Below are positions 32,560-45,501 of a stretch of 64,000 nucleotides of DNA, in pieces. Each line of letters begins with the position of its first letter. Positions within the stretch are counted from its first letter, which is position 1. A program made the translations under genes and the position numbers. Source of the DNA: Panulirus ornatus. Lineage: Eukaryota > Arthropoda > Malacostraca > Decapoda > Palinuridae. The DNA is taken from NCBI RefSeq assembly GCF_036320965.1, contig NC_092249.1, positions 3,182,614 through 3,246,613 on the forward strand, read 5' to 3'. A model generated the notes under the pieces. The model worked only from the letters and a program-made list of their open reading frames with translations. It was not told where the DNA came from and ran no database searches.

Positions 32560-32794
32560 GTCCATGTTGCTTATCATTATGTTCACCCCTCTTTTTCTCT
32601 TGGGGGAGATGCATGCCACGAAGACCTAATTTTCGATAAACCAGCGCGTGATAACCTCCATTAAGTATTTTTTCCCCTCTTTTTTTCCCCCGACGATACA
32701 TTAGGATAAAACATTGGCTGATGGAGTGTATTGTAGTGATGTTGCGGCGCGTAGCGCTGGGTTGGGGGGGGGGGGATAGCTTATCACAGATGGG

Positions 32795-32796
<2 letters not shown>

Positions 32797-32868
<72 letters not shown>

Positions 32869-33010
32869 GCCCACCATCCCTTCTCCTCCCTCACTCAGTT
32901 TCTTTCTACCCCCCCTTCCTTCTCCCCACATTACTCCCCATCCCCTCTACCCCACCCCTATGCAACCCAAACTATTAATACATTCCGTTGGGGCATTATG
33001 GCGGCGGGCG

Positions 33011-33088
<78 letters not shown>

Positions 33089-33193
33089 ATAGTGGTTAAT
33101 ATACTAGGCTACGGGAGCCAAGACCAGCCCCTATAAGCCTTGGGCCTTTCCCAATAACACTTAGAATCAGTACCTGCATTTTATTTCCCCCCC

Positions 33194-33250
<57 letters not shown>

Positions 33251-33337
33251 AAGTGAGTCTTTCCCAATGAGGAGTGACGTATCTACGCGGGGCAAAGTAT
33301 ATATTCTCGTAAGTACTTGCCAACACGCCTCCTCCGC

Positions 33338-33401
<64 letters not shown>
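32797..33401. repeat. Cluster of three (GA)n and one (CA)n
   Basis: (GA)n at 32797-32863, 33012-33085 and 33340-33401; (CA)n at 33196-33248. The three GA tracts are on the same strand. Together they make about 200 bp of pure polypurine within 600 bp. Confidence 0.96.
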
Positions 33402-33403
<2 letters not shown>

Positions 33404-33587
33404 TATGGGAGAGGTACGAGTTAGAATAGGGTAAATGGGAGAGTGAAGGAATGGGGAAGGGAGTCGAGTTGGTGAGGTGATTAAGGGAGGGATGGGTAGG
33501 TAATGCGAAGGGAGGACCGAGGGTGGATATTGGTAGGTTGGGTAAGGATTGGAAAGGTTCAATAGATCGTTTGTGAGAGCCTCTATA

Positions 33588-33715
33588 CAAGGGGATCTAC
33601 CATCCCAATGGTCCACTATCCCGAAGACCGAATATCCCAAGGGCTTTATCCCAGTGATCCACTATCCTTTGGCTCCACTATTCCAAGGATCCACTATCCC
33701 AGGGCTCTAGCCAGC
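33588..33715 (+). repeat. About 22-bp degenerate minisatellite, six copies
   Basis: ATCCACTATCCC with variable CAAGG, CAGTG or GAAGACC spacers. Confidence 0.82.
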
Positions 33716-33780
33716 CCTATCCTACATCCAGCCACCCTCCCCTTCCTGTAACTTCGTACTTAGTTTGAGATGGTAAATAG

Positions 33781-33782
<2 letters not shown>

Positions 33783-33826
<44 letters not shown>
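33783..33826. repeat. (GT)n microsatellite
   Basis: About 21 repeats. Confidence 0.96.
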
Positions 33827-33828
<2 letters not shown>

Positions 33829-33829
33829 A

Positions 33830-34560
33830 CCCTTGCTAGTGTCGTATAAAGTTTACGTGGCACCCGCCGTGTCACGTAAAGTCCCTTCCGACACTTGCAA
33901 CCCCGCTTCTCCTTACGTCCCCTCCTTATGAAAAACCCAAGAGTCATTTGGACAATTAAAAACAATTTGGATTTATTTCCGCGAGAGTTCAAAAGGGCCG
34001 CTGCCAGCTAGCCAGCCACTGCTTCTTCCCCGTCAGATCAACACGTTCAAAGTCGCTTAAGTGGAGGAATTCAGGTGAGGTGATATATTTCGCTGGCCTT
34101 TTCTCCCTCATGATATCTGTGCATCTGTCACAAGCTGTGTGAGGGAGGAAACTCTCCTCGTGTGCATTGCTGAAATGTACTGACTCCTCATTCTTCCGCT
34201 GAAGGTGTAGATATGCAAGACGTCCTTCTCTTCCAAGGAGTCAAGACGTGAGGAATATAAGAGTTCCTTTAAGGATGAGTGTATTTGCTTCAGGAAGTCC
34301 TTTCTAAAAGACTCTATGGTTGAGGGACTTGGAGCGTCGCTTGTTAGGGAGTGAGGAGGTAGTAGGGGGGGTAGAATTGGGTCAGGAATAGTGGGGTAGG
34401 GGTAGATGAGGGGTCAAGGAGGGGCGTGGAAACATGAGGAAGGATTGAGGGAATCTGAGTGAGGATTATGAGGTGATGCTCACGACTCATAGCCCCAGTC
34501 TTGCTCAGAGCTTGAGGGGCCTATGTTAACCCTAGCCCGTGCTGTGTTATGGCTGCTCTC
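33830..34560. other. Unique sequence, nothing recognised
   Basis: Mixed composition, G-rich from 34340 to 34420. No exon supported. Confidence 0.4.

Positions 34561-34563
<3 letters not shown>

Positions 34564-34624
<61 letters not shown>
34564..34624. repeat. (TA)n microsatellite
   Basis: About 30 repeats. Confidence 0.97.
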
Positions 34625-34626
<2 letters not shown>

Positions 34627-34684
34627 TCTGTTATGCTCCCTAGGTTTTAATTCTCCGGTCAGAATTGTGATATGCATTCAAGAC

Positions 34685-34935
34685 TTTCTGTTCTGTCTCG
34701 TATTGAGCATGTATGTAGTCTTATATTGTGTATTACATCTAGCGTATGTCTGGTGTATATTGCTCCGCTCATCTTACCTCAAGTGTATACTGACTCTATC
34801 ATATTATATCCAGCTTATATCTGGTGTATACTGTCTCGTTCGTATTATATCGTAGAGTATGTCTACTCCGTACTCTCTCGTTCGTATCATGTCGTATATG
34901 TCTCGTGTATACTGTCATATTCATTTAATATCATA
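34685..34935 (+). repeat. About 55-bp degenerate minisatellite, four to five copies
   Basis: Recurring TATCTGGTGTATACTG, TCGTTCGTATTATATC and TATGTC segments. Confidence 0.75.
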
Positions 34936-34949
34936 TATATACATATATA

Positions 34950-34990
<41 letters not shown>
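34936..34990. repeat. (TA)n-rich tract
   Basis: TA repeats with CATA and GTATA interruptions. Confidence 0.9.
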
Positions 34991-35249
34991 CTTCGTTCCA
35001 ATCTAAATGAAACAGGGGTCATTAATTTTAATGTATGCGATTTAAAACATTACGAGAATTAACACCAGTTCGCCACAAGATAGATAGAAAGACATTTGCA
35101 TTTGCCCGTTAATGTCGGCATATTTAATTTGATGACTGTTTCCCGAGCTGATGTGTTTCTCATTCGTTGAGGTCAAGGCATTTGTACCATTATATACCTA
35201 AAAAGCTTTTTGATCCCGGCGTCATGGCTTTAGGGAAAAAAAAAAATGT

Positions 35250-35345
35250 CATTTGATTTCTAACTCTGTTTAGGACAATGGCATTTAATTTCTATTTCTA
35301 ACTTTGTTTAGGGAAATGGCGTTGATTCCTACTTCTAACTTTGAT
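35250..35345 (+). repeat. About 42-48-bp repeat, three copies
   Basis: GGCATTTAATTTCTA, TTCTAACTTTGTTTAGG with diverged neighbours on both sides. Confidence 0.75.
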
Positions 35346-35589
35346 ATCTGAGGCTCGGCTCGTGGATTGTGACATCCCAGGGTGCCTGGGGAACTACAGA
35401 TGGAACACCACTTGGCATAAACCACTGGACATAGCCACTGTGTGGGTACGAGAATGAACGCAAAAGGCACAGATGTGGAGCGGATATACGTATGAAGCGA
35501 CTGTGTTACGTTTAGCTTCTGTCAAACACGTATAGGACTGTCAAACATAGCAAGGATTGTAATATCTTTTTTTCACGACTGACTTCTTG

Positions 35590-35830
35590 TTATTTAAGTA
35601 GAGGGGTTGTTAAATCGTTAAGAGGCTGTTAGGTAGGAGGGCTGTTAGATAGGTGAAGGTTAAGGGGTTGTTATATATTAATGGGCTTTTTGACAGGTTA
35701 AATACTCTTAAACAGGCGAAGAGGTTGTTAAATCGTCAGGAGGCTGTTTGATAGGTAAGGGACATAGTTAAGGGTCTGTTTGACAGTTTAGGTACTGTTA
35801 AACAGGTAAGGAATCGTTAAGAGTTGAGGA
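35590..35830 (+). repeat. Degenerate minisatellite, GGCTGTTAGATAGGT type
   Basis: Segments GGTTGTTAAATCGT, AGGCTGTT and GATAGGTAAGG recur six to seven times with variable spacing. Confidence 0.65.
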
Positions 35831-35845
35831 GTATATTAGAACAGG

Positions 35846-35849
<4 letters not shown>

Positions 35850-35888
<39 letters not shown>

Positions 35889-36152
35889 GATAACACAAGA
35901 CACCCCCCTCCCCCCATTTTTTTTCCATAAAGAGGCAGGAAAATGAGCAACACAAAAAACGAAGAAGGACAGTCGTTAAATTGTGTGTCTGCCTAATTGA
36001 AACACAAAATTAACAGCACTAAATAGTGATTTTGGACGACGGCCAATGACAGAAAGTCGTAAAAGACCCCAAACAACAAGAGCTCGAACTACCCATTCCT
36101 GTTCTGTCTCCTTTTATCACTCACTTCCCTTGTTCCTTCATTTGGGTCATCC

Positions 36153-36192
<40 letters not shown>
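35850..36192. repeat. (GT)n and (CA)n microsatellites flanking unique sequence
   Basis: (GT)n 35850-35886 and (CA)n 36153-36192, inverted relative to each other, with about 265 bp of unique DNA between. Confidence 0.93.
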
Positions 36193-36194
<2 letters not shown>

Positions 36195-36700
36195 GTTTTT
36201 GTCTAGTCAGGTTTGAATATGAGGTGTGGGTTGGTGACTCCTTCGATAGACACATTATAATCATGGGAGGTTGTATGGAACACGTGTCTGACTTGACCCT
36301 CTGAAAACGGGTCGAGGTTATCAGTTTGATAACATGGTTCTGTTCTAGAAACCATTGCTTATCTTAATCTATTTTCAAGAGGGCCCCCCCCCGAGTGTAA
36401 AACCCCCCCTCCCCCCTTTGCCCATACAATACAAATAGAGAATTATACATACATATACTGTATAAACGTATATAGTGAGGATTACATGTTTGAGCACGTT
36501 TTGGAAGAAATATATATTAAGTATATGCAAATACATGTATTTAAAACTCTGTTTATGCGTATTTATACACACGACATCACACTGGAACACCTAAATACAC
36601 ACCAGTATGTTTTAGGTGGGTCTAAAGTATTATATTAAGGGCATTAAAGGCTTCGTAATGGGTAGTAGGCAGTTGCTTACCCATTAGCTTTAAGAGAGCT
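36195..36700. other. Unique sequence
   Basis: C-rich run at 36382-36418. No feature supported. Confidence 0.4.
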
Positions 36701-36717
36701 TACATGCTGGTAGTTAG

Positions 36718-37190
36718 CTGAGGGAAGAGTATCAGCTTCAGCTTGGGGGAAGAGTGTCAGCTTTAGCTGGGGGAAAGAGTGTCAGCTTTAGCTGGGGGAA
36801 GAGTGTCAGCTTTAGCTGGGGGAAGAGTGTCAGCTTTAGCTGGGGGAAAGAGTGTCAGCTTCAGCTGGGGGAAAGAGTGTCAGCTTTAGCTGGAGGAAGA
36901 GTGTCGCCTTAGGTGGGGAAAGAGTGTCAGCTTTAGCTGGGGGTAAGAGTGTCAGCTGTAGCTGGGGGGAAGAGTGTCAGCTTTAGCTGGAGGAAGAGTG
37001 TCAGCTTTAGCTGGGAGAAAGAGTATCAGCTTTAGCTGGGGAAGAGTATCAGCTTTAGCTGGGGAAGAGTATCAGCTTTAGCTGGGGGAAAAGAGTATCA
37101 GCTTTAGCTGGGGGTAAGAGTGTCAGCTTTAGCTGGAGGAAGAGTATCAGCTTTAGCTGGGGAAGAGCATCAGCTTTAGCTGGCAGCTGA
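36718..37190 (+). repeat. 24-26-bp minisatellite with CAGCT-TT-AGCTG palindrome, about 19 copies
   Basis: Unit GGGGGAAGAGTGT then CAGCTTTAGCTG. The palindrome is preserved in nearly all copies while the purine spacer varies by 1-3 bp (GGGG to GGGGGAAA). Confidence 0.93.
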
Positions 37191-37425
37191 GGAAGACTTT
37201 GGCGCTCCTGGGGTTAAGTCCTTCATGGTGGGGTTGGCTCTTGGCTTGCTACCAACCTCAGCTTCACCCACCTGCTTCTTGCCAGCTTTAGCTTGTGTAC
37301 AGAGGACCACCTCCTCCTCCTGCCTCATCTCCAACCTCAGCTTGACTGATTTAACCTCTCATTATCCTCATTACTCTCCCAACCTCATCCTCTCTGCATT
37401 GACCTGGAGATCTCACTGTTGAACA

Positions 37426-37428
<3 letters not shown>

Positions 37429-37494
<66 letters not shown>
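37429..37494. repeat. (CT)n microsatellite
   Basis: About 33 repeats. Confidence 0.97.
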
Positions 37495-37502
<8 letters not shown>

Positions 37503-37608
37503 CTCCACCAACCTCAGCATCAACCTCCCAACACCAGATAAGCTTTAAACCAAACCTCCAGAAAGCTTTACGTCTTCTTTCGTCCGCGTTTGATGAGCTG
37601 TGGAAAGT

Positions 37609-37610
<2 letters not shown>

Positions 37611-37650
<40 letters not shown>
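37611..37650. repeat. (GA)n microsatellite
   Basis: About 20 repeats, inverted relative to the (CT)n 120 bp to the left; the two can pair as a hairpin. Confidence 0.95.
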
Positions 37651-37653
<3 letters not shown>

Positions 37654-37804
37654 CACAACTCATGTAGTTCCTGTGTGTGTCGTAGATGGCGACGTAGAGG
37701 GGGGGAGGGGGGGAACCGGAGGGGCAAGAGCTGAAAATCTTTCCTTCCTGTATTACCACTTTATAAAGAGAACAGAAGAAGGAACCAAATGAAGATCTTT
37801 CTTT

Positions 37805-37850
37805 TTTATTATTATAATTATCATTATTATTATTATTATTATTGTCATCA

Positions 37851-37909
<59 letters not shown>

Positions 37910-37911
37910 TG
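37805..37911. repeat. (TTA)n microsatellite
   Basis: About 33 trinucleotides with ATC interruptions on the left. Confidence 0.95.
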
Positions 37912-38139
37912 CTATATACATACAACATTTATTTACTGTACGTCACGTAGTGTTGTAGGTATTAACAACATACTTGGTTGCCAGTGTTGTATGCCATACA
38001 CTTAAGTATACTGTTTATGTATGTTGTAGGGAACTGTTGTATACGTATGAATAGAACGTGTGGTGATGGTTGTGGATTTGGTGGTTGTTTCAAAGGGACG
38101 TGTTGTGGTTGTGATTCGTGGGGTTGTTACGGAGGGGTG

Positions 38140-38310
38140 TGTGTGTGTGTGTGTGTGTGTGGTGATGATAATTCCAGAGTTACCAATGTTGGTGATGGTA
38201 ATTCCAGAATTACCAGTGGTGGTGATGGTAATTCCAGAATTACCAGTGGTAGTGATGATAGTCCCAGAATAACCAGTGGTAGTGATGATAGTTCCAGTGG
38301 GATTTGCGAC
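38140..38310 (+). repeat. (GT)n and 30-bp minisatellite with perfect palindrome
   Basis: After a (GT)n run (38141-38161), 4-5 units of 30 bp follow. The central units contain GGTAATTC-CA-GAATTACC, an 8-bp perfect inverted repeat. The 30-bp length keeps a plus frame open from 37978 to 38349, with a cysteine/glycine-rich part and a GDGNSRITS repeat. I do not call it a gene: its middle is translated (GT)n. Confidence 0.88.
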
Positions 38311-38319
38311 GATTCCAGT

Positions 38320-39244
<925 letters not shown>

Positions 39245-39249
39245 GGAAA

Positions 39250-40185
39250 AGGCTTTTAATATAATCGTGATAAGAAATACGTGTAACGGCATTGTGAGTT
39301 TGAATCCCCAGTGACTGTGTATGATCTTATAAAAGGAATTTCATCTTCAAAAAAAAAAAAAACGTTCTTGGTTCTAATGGGTAAAAACGTTCCTTTACAT
39401 GATGTTCAAATAGTCGTATTATATCGTTCTTTTTGGCTGAGCCGAACAGAAGTTTCCAGCCTTGCTCAGCAACTGCTCCTGTAAGGTTATAGAGACGAAT
39501 GTGGACTTTACGTAAAAATGAAAAAAAAAATATATAAGATATATGTATATATAAAAAAGGAGGAACTTTATACATATATAAGTTTTAGTGAAGTTGGGGA
39601 AAGGGTATCTTAAATTCGGTAATCTTTATGAGTTAACTCTTCTCCCAGTGTAGAGAAATGGCGCTGAACTTTTAACACGGAATTGGACTTTATTTGGATG
39701 TCTGGTTGGTTTTATCGTCCACGTTTCCATGTGAATTGTGTCCTTATCTCTTCTAGAATGTGTGATGGCCTGGGCGTTACGTAGTGTATAGACAATATTG
39801 CGATATTTCTTTCGTCCGTGTGTCTGTGTGTGTATGATCATTACATCTGTGTGCTCTTGCCTTGTTTTTTTCAAGTTATACACACGTGAAGAATGAAGCA
39901 TGGAGTGGAAATTTCACCCGTCATTTTAATACAGCTGTAGTGATTTTAATACAGCTGTAGTGATTTTGATACAGCTGTATTAATAGATCTCCAGACTTCA
40001 GCCATCTCCTGTATCATACACGTTATCTGCCAATCTCTGGTTTGGATGACCTCACCACAACAGCTATTATTACAGATACCCATTAATAGCGTTACGCATT
40101 ATAATTGTTACGTTACATATATCATTGAAACAATGCTTCCGGTTCTTGAATTTTATGTCACGCGTTATTATTACGAGTGACGTAG
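39250..40185. other. Unique AT-rich sequence
   Basis: Holds a small triplicate at 39928-39982 (ATACAGCTGTA with TGATTTT, 21-bp spacing). No gene is supported. Confidence 0.5.
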
Positions 40186-40188
40186 AGG

Positions 40189-40221
<33 letters not shown>

Positions 40222-40458
40222 CTCTTTCTGAGTGTTCTTTGTTCCTTAATGCATTGTCCTTTTAATGGATAGATAATTGTTATTACAGAAGATACGCCGT
40301 TTATAATTCTTATCACTGTTTAACTGGTGTCTGTCCCATATATCATGGTGATATATGCCTTCCTATATGAGGTCTGTTTTTCTTTCCCCCCCTTGATATA
40401 CTATCACTTTTATATTTTATCAAGCTGAATACACACACACACACACACACACACACAG

Positions 40459-40521
<63 letters not shown>
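40189..40521. repeat. (GT)n, (CA)n and (TA)n
   Basis: (GT)n 40190-40212, (CA)n 40432-40457 and (TA)n 40462-40521. The last ends 10 bp before a 21-bp family locus. Confidence 0.94.
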
Positions 40522-40523
<2 letters not shown>

Positions 40524-40530
40524 CAAGAGA

Positions 40531-40852
40531 AGTACCGTCGTGCTCAAAGGGTCGTACCGTTGTGTTCATTGGTCGTACCGTCTTGTTCAAAGGGTCGTAC
40601 CGTTGTGTTCATCGGTTCGTACCGTCGTGCTCAAAGGGTCGTACCGATGTGTTCATTGGTCGTACCGTCGTGTTCAAAGGGTCGTACCGTTGTGTTCATT
40701 GGTCGTACCGTCGTGTTCAAAGGGTCGTACCGTTGTGTTCATCGGTTCGTACCGTCGTGCTCAAAGGGTCGTACCGTTGTGTTCATTGGTCGTACCGTCG
40801 TGTTCAAAGGGTCGTACCGTTATGTTCATTGGTCGTACCGTCGTGCTCAGAG
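40531..40852 (+). repeat. 21-bp satellite family, locus 5, dimerised
   Basis: About 15 monomers alternate strictly between type 1 (GTCGTGCTCAAAGG or GTCGTGTTCAAAGG) and type 2 (GTTGTGTTCATTGG or GTTGTGTTCATCGG), giving a 43-44-bp higher-order unit. All share TCGTACCG. Type 2 has lost a CpG (GTCGTG to GTTGTG). Confidence 0.93.
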
Positions 40853-40859
40853 TATTTAC

Positions 40860-41210
40860 AGTTACAGCAGACGGTGTGTAACTTAGTAATACGAAAGATG
40901 GGATGTTAAAGAAGTTACAGGATTATTATATGTAACAGAAAAAAATCATTTTGATTCTGACATGTTCGAAGAATTACATTCGAATCTGTCCGAATTCATA
41001 AATTTTTTCTGCGAAGGAAAAGAATTGATTACATTGTAATTGGCGTTAAAGTAATGCTCATTCTTCGAATTTCTTTTGCCGGTAAAACACCGGCGTTGGA
41101 ATTCTCTGCGGAGCGTTTTTGCTTGGTATATATACTGCTCTAACTTCCCTCTTTATGTGATTGAATGGAGTCAACTTTCCTTCTTTTCTTTAAAGGCGAG
41201 AAGGGCGCAT
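40860..41210. other. Unique AT-rich sequence
   Basis: No feature recognised. Confidence 0.4.

Positions 41211-41213
<3 letters not shown>

Positions 41214-41281
<68 letters not shown>
41214..41281. repeat. (CT)n microsatellite
   Basis: About 34 repeats. Confidence 0.97.
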
Positions 41282-41284
<3 letters not shown>

Positions 41285-41335
41285 AGTGCAAGGAAGGGAG
41301 TTCTACACTCGTAAAGAGGGAGCCTCCAGTTTCTT

Positions 41336-41339
<4 letters not shown>

Positions 41340-41416
<77 letters not shown>

Positions 41417-41456
41417 CTATCTGTATGTCTATCTCTCTACCATCCTAACCTGTGTT

Positions 41457-41555
<99 letters not shown>

Positions 41556-41621
41556 CTCTCTCTGCCATCCTAACCTGTGTTTGACTTCCACATTCACGGT
41601 GTCTTTAACTCAGATTGTGCT

Positions 41622-41688
<67 letters not shown>

Positions 41689-41765
41689 ATCTATCTATCT
41701 CTCTACCATCCTAACCTGTGTCTGACTTCCACATTCACGGTGTCCTTAACTCAGATTGTACAGCC
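41340..41765 (+). repeat. Tandem macro-repeat: (CT)n-(CTAT)n-CCATCCTAACCTGTG, three copies
   Basis: Each copy is a CT run, then a CTAT run, then CCATCCTAACCTGTGT and TGACT. Copies two and three also share TTCCACATTCACGGTGTC and TTAACTCAGATTGT. Microsatellite lengths differ among copies. A whole block including its microsatellites was duplicated in tandem. Confidence 0.92.
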
Positions 41766-41950
41766 ATCTGTCCATTCCTCTAATACCACCAAGTCACTTC
41801 TTTACACACAGGTATACGACCCGACTTCAGGGCACTTTATCACAAAACGTGTCTTGATCACGCCCCGAGGGGTTGTAATGCAAGATCACAATGGAAGAAA
41901 TGTACCCACGCCAATGTTCTGTAGGTGATGGGTTATGTGATGTACGTACG

Positions 41951-42275
41951 TGGGAGTACATGAGCGAGAGAGGTGACAGAAGATTTGATGGTCTATGACG
42001 AGGTTATCTGCTGGAGTACAGTACATGGGAAGAACAGATAACACAAGACCTGATGGTCTATGACCAGGTTATCTGCTGGAGTACAGTACATGGGAAGGAC
42101 AGATAACAGGAGACCTGATGGTCTATGACCAGGTTATCTGCTAGAGGACAGTACATGGGAAGGACAGATAACAGAAGACCTGATGGTCTATGACGAGGTT
42201 ATCTGCTGGAGGACAGTACATGGGAAGGACAGATAACAGAAGACCTGATGGTCTATGACGAGGTTATCTGCTGGA
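41951..42275 (+). repeat. 65-bp minisatellite with paired GATA sites, locus 2
   Basis: Five copies of the family at 16953-17205, again with CAGATAAC and GTTATCTG arms. Variants include GACCAGG for GACGAGG. Confidence 0.93.
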
Positions 42276-42381
42276 GAATAGAAATTAGTCTTCTGCAGCC
42301 TTATCCTATGTAGATAGTGAAAGGATAGTAAAATAGAAGGCTCATTTAGATAGAGGATGTGTGCTAACAGTAAATGATTAG

Positions 42382-42382
<1 letters not shown>

Positions 42383-42421
<39 letters not shown>
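42383..42421. repeat. (TA)n microsatellite
   Basis: About 19 repeats. Confidence 0.95.
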
Positions 42422-42423
<2 letters not shown>

Positions 42424-42424
42424 G

Positions 42425-43255
42425 CTCGGAAATTTTAATGATGAATCTTAATTACGAATACCTTCTCTAACCCCGTTGCCCCGTCCTGTGCCATGGCCTC
42501 CCATCTCATTTTCTGTGGCCCTATTCCAGCCCCTTTTTACTTATCCCATCTATTTATACCTTCCCTTGCCAGGTAATCTCTTTGTATTAGAAAATATGTA
42601 CCCTATTTCTGTTCTCGCTGCTTTATCCAATGCTGCACTTCTTGCTATTTTGTTGACACTCTGGTGTATATATTTTTCTAAGGTAATTCTTCGCTGTATA
42701 CATAATCTTGGAATTACTTACAATGTTTGAATTTATTTTCAAGTGTGTTTTTTTTTTGGCATTCTGTCTCACGTCTATGGCCATCCTTGGGCATATGTAT
42801 ATATTTTACCATATGTTTTTGATAGTTTCTCATTTGTGATGCCAATTTTTATCTTATGTATTATGCCAAGTTGTGATATGCAGTATGTATAATGCCATAC
42901 ATGTTAATTTCCTTTCCAGACATGACAAATTGCTATGTATATCATCATACACTGTATATAGTATACCATGTCGTCATTTGTGATGCCACACATGCTAATC
43001 TCTTCCCAAGGCATAATACCTGCCATATATCATCATATATGTATATATTTATATTGTTATTCCCTCCTTCTCATACGTTCTCGACTCTCATGCGTCAATC
43101 CGCTATCGCATTTTGCCTTTTGCGCACCATAGGTTCCATGTTGTCCTCTACCATGTTGTTCTTCTAGCCCCCGTTGCTCGCCACATTTGAGGGCACTGTC
43201 ATTATTTGGCCAGCCACTTATGGCGTCCTGAACCCTTTCTCTAGCGTGTTTTATA
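42425..43255. other. Pyrimidine-rich sequence with diffuse duplication
   Basis: At 42780-43040 segments resembling GTGATGCCA, ATGTTAAT or ATGCTAAT, and TATATCATCATA recur two to three times at about 110-120 bp, an old duplication. No exon is supported. Confidence 0.5.
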
Positions 43256-43470
43256 GGATCTCTTTCTCTCTTTCTCTTTCTTTCTCTCCTGCTGGTGTCT
43301 CTCTCTCTCTGTCTCTCTTCCTGTTAGCCATTCGCGTATTATTCTCTCTTTCTCTCCTGCTGGTGTCTCTCTGTCTCTCTCTTCCTGTTGGCCATTCGCG
43401 TCTTTTTCTCTCTTTCTCTTCTGCTGGTGTCTCTCTCTCTCTTTCTTCCTGTTACCCGTTCGCGTGTGGT
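43255..43470 (+). repeat. About 70-bp CT-rich minisatellite, three copies
   Basis: CTCTCTTTCTC, CTGCTGGTGTCTCTCT, CTTCCTGTT and GCCATTCGCGT repeat in order. Confidence 0.9.
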
Positions 43471-43474
43471 TCTC

Positions 43475-44020
43475 GCGTTCCTCATAGCTGTCTTTCTCGT
43501 TCCCCGTGTGTTAATCTCTTCAAGCTGTCTTTATGCTTGCTTTTATCTTTTTCTTATCAGTTTATATCTCAAGCTGTCTTTATCTCGGCTTACTCCCTTC
43601 CTTCATCAACTTATTCCTTCGTCTGTCCTTTTTGTTATTTCCTTCTCTTGTTATTTATTCTTCATCAGTCTACTGTTAGCTTATCTCCCATCTATCATCA
43701 GTTATATTATCTGTCATACATTAGATTATTTAGTTACATTTGTTGTTAATTTCTTTAGCTATGTTTATGTCAGCTTGTATCTCTCATCAGTGTCCTGTAC
43801 TTCGTAAACTTCATACCATTTATTTCCTTGTCTTTGTAAAAGTTTTGTTTTTGTTGATTTTCATTGTGTTTACGTTTGGTTATTGCTTGCGCTGCATATG
43901 TGTGGTTTACCGTTGTTTATCCCCGTATGATCTGGTGTTCCCAACCTCCTGTGTCTCTATCCCTCATTTGTTTAATTCCCCTCCCTCACTCACTCACTCA
44001 CTCACTCCTGTCTGGACTGC
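43475..44020. other. Pyrimidine-biased sequence
   Basis: T/C-rich with serine/leucine-rich frames from composition. (CACT)n-like at 43987-44006. No gene supported. Confidence 0.4.

Positions 44021-44023
<3 letters not shown>

Positions 44024-44084
<61 letters not shown>
44024..44084. repeat. (CT)n microsatellite
   Basis: About 30 repeats. Confidence 0.97.
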
Positions 44085-44087
<3 letters not shown>

Positions 44088-44499
44088 CTCTGCCTCTCCC
44101 CACTCACCGACACCCCCTTCCTAATCTTTCCTCCCCTCTCCTCATACCCCGATACCAATCTTCTTGCTCCCCCTTTTCCCGGCTAATCTTCACACCCCTG
44201 CCTATGCCCTCGACCGCTTTTTTGTTATGTATATAAATATTTATATATTGTGCGTCTGTATCATCCTCCATCGCTTTTTATTCCACTAGCCTTTTTTTTT
44301 TTCTCTCTGTTCCTCCATCTTTTCTTTCTCTCCATCTCCTTAATATCCTCCTTTTTTTCTCTCTCTCTCTCTCTCTCGCCTTCGTATAATCTTCACACCC
44401 CTCTCTTCCATCTCCCTAATCATCTCGTGTAGTTTTGTACTGTCCTGCGTCCCGTTCCATATTGCAGTGGTGTAATTTCTCCCTTTAAGAAATGTTCAC

Positions 44500-44502
44500 T
44501 CG

Positions 44503-44544
<42 letters not shown>

Positions 44545-44567
44545 CAACCTCCTGTCTTGTTATCTTT

Positions 44568-44633
<66 letters not shown>

Positions 44634-44697
44634 CATACATACGTTTGCCTCTTTCTTTAATTTTTCCCCCTTCCGTTCCGTCTTCCTCTGAAGCACA

Positions 44698-44768
<71 letters not shown>

Positions 44769-44864
44769 CCTTTTCTTTGAAGTCATCTCTACACCCCTTT
44801 TCCCTTCTCGACCCAAAAAATCTCTTCTTTCATATTCATCTTCAGCACAGCCAACACCTTCACC

Positions 44865-44907
<43 letters not shown>
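44500..44907. repeat. (CA)n-(CT)n-(CT)n-(CA)n cluster
   Basis: CA 44501-44542, CT 44573-44629, CT 44700-44764 and CA 44867-44906, all on the plus strand, symmetric in order. Confidence 0.96.
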
Positions 44908-44908
<1 letters not shown>

Positions 44909-44909
44909 C

Positions 44910-45465
44910 CTCTCTCCTCTCCTCTCCCCATCTCTTGTTCCTCATCTCCCCGTACCCACCACTCTCACCAATCCACTCCCAATCCTCCAATCCCCTTCCA
45001 GCAGCCCCCCATCCCTATCATCCCCCTCCCCCCCTATGCATCGTCGCCCAATCGCGAAATAAATTCAGGGGCTACAATGAAACGCTATTATTCAAATCAC
45101 CTTAGGGTGCTCTCTAGGATGTGTGTGGGGGGGCCTTGGGTGAGTCTTGGGGGAAAAATAGAAACGAAATTGTATCTATCATTGAAGGTTATTGCTGATT
45201 ATACTCCACTTGGGTGGGTGGGGGGGGGGGGGATTTTTTCGCTTGCTTTTTATATATTCTTATTGTCGCTTTTTTATATACATATATGTATATGTATATC
45301 TTATGGCCTGTCTTTCGTGTTTATATATATATTTCTTTTCTAAGTGGATCGTTTATATTTTGGGAGAGGTGTTGAGGAAATCCCTTCACAGAGTGCGGAA
45401 GTGTGAAGTGTGTTCGGGAAGTGGCTGAAGTAATTTGTTCTTTGAGCACAATAGTCGGGTGGGTG
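44910..45465. other. Unique sequence with 13-G run
   Basis: C-rich to 45040, then mixed, with a G-run near 45220. No exon supported. Confidence 0.4.

Positions 45466-45467
<2 letters not shown>

Positions 45468-45501
<34 letters not shown>

Noticed and set aside
42540..42580. Third recursive splice site (TTCCCTTGCCAG then GTAATC)
   Set aside because: The regenerated donor GTAATC is weak and the surroundings are generally pyrimidine-rich.
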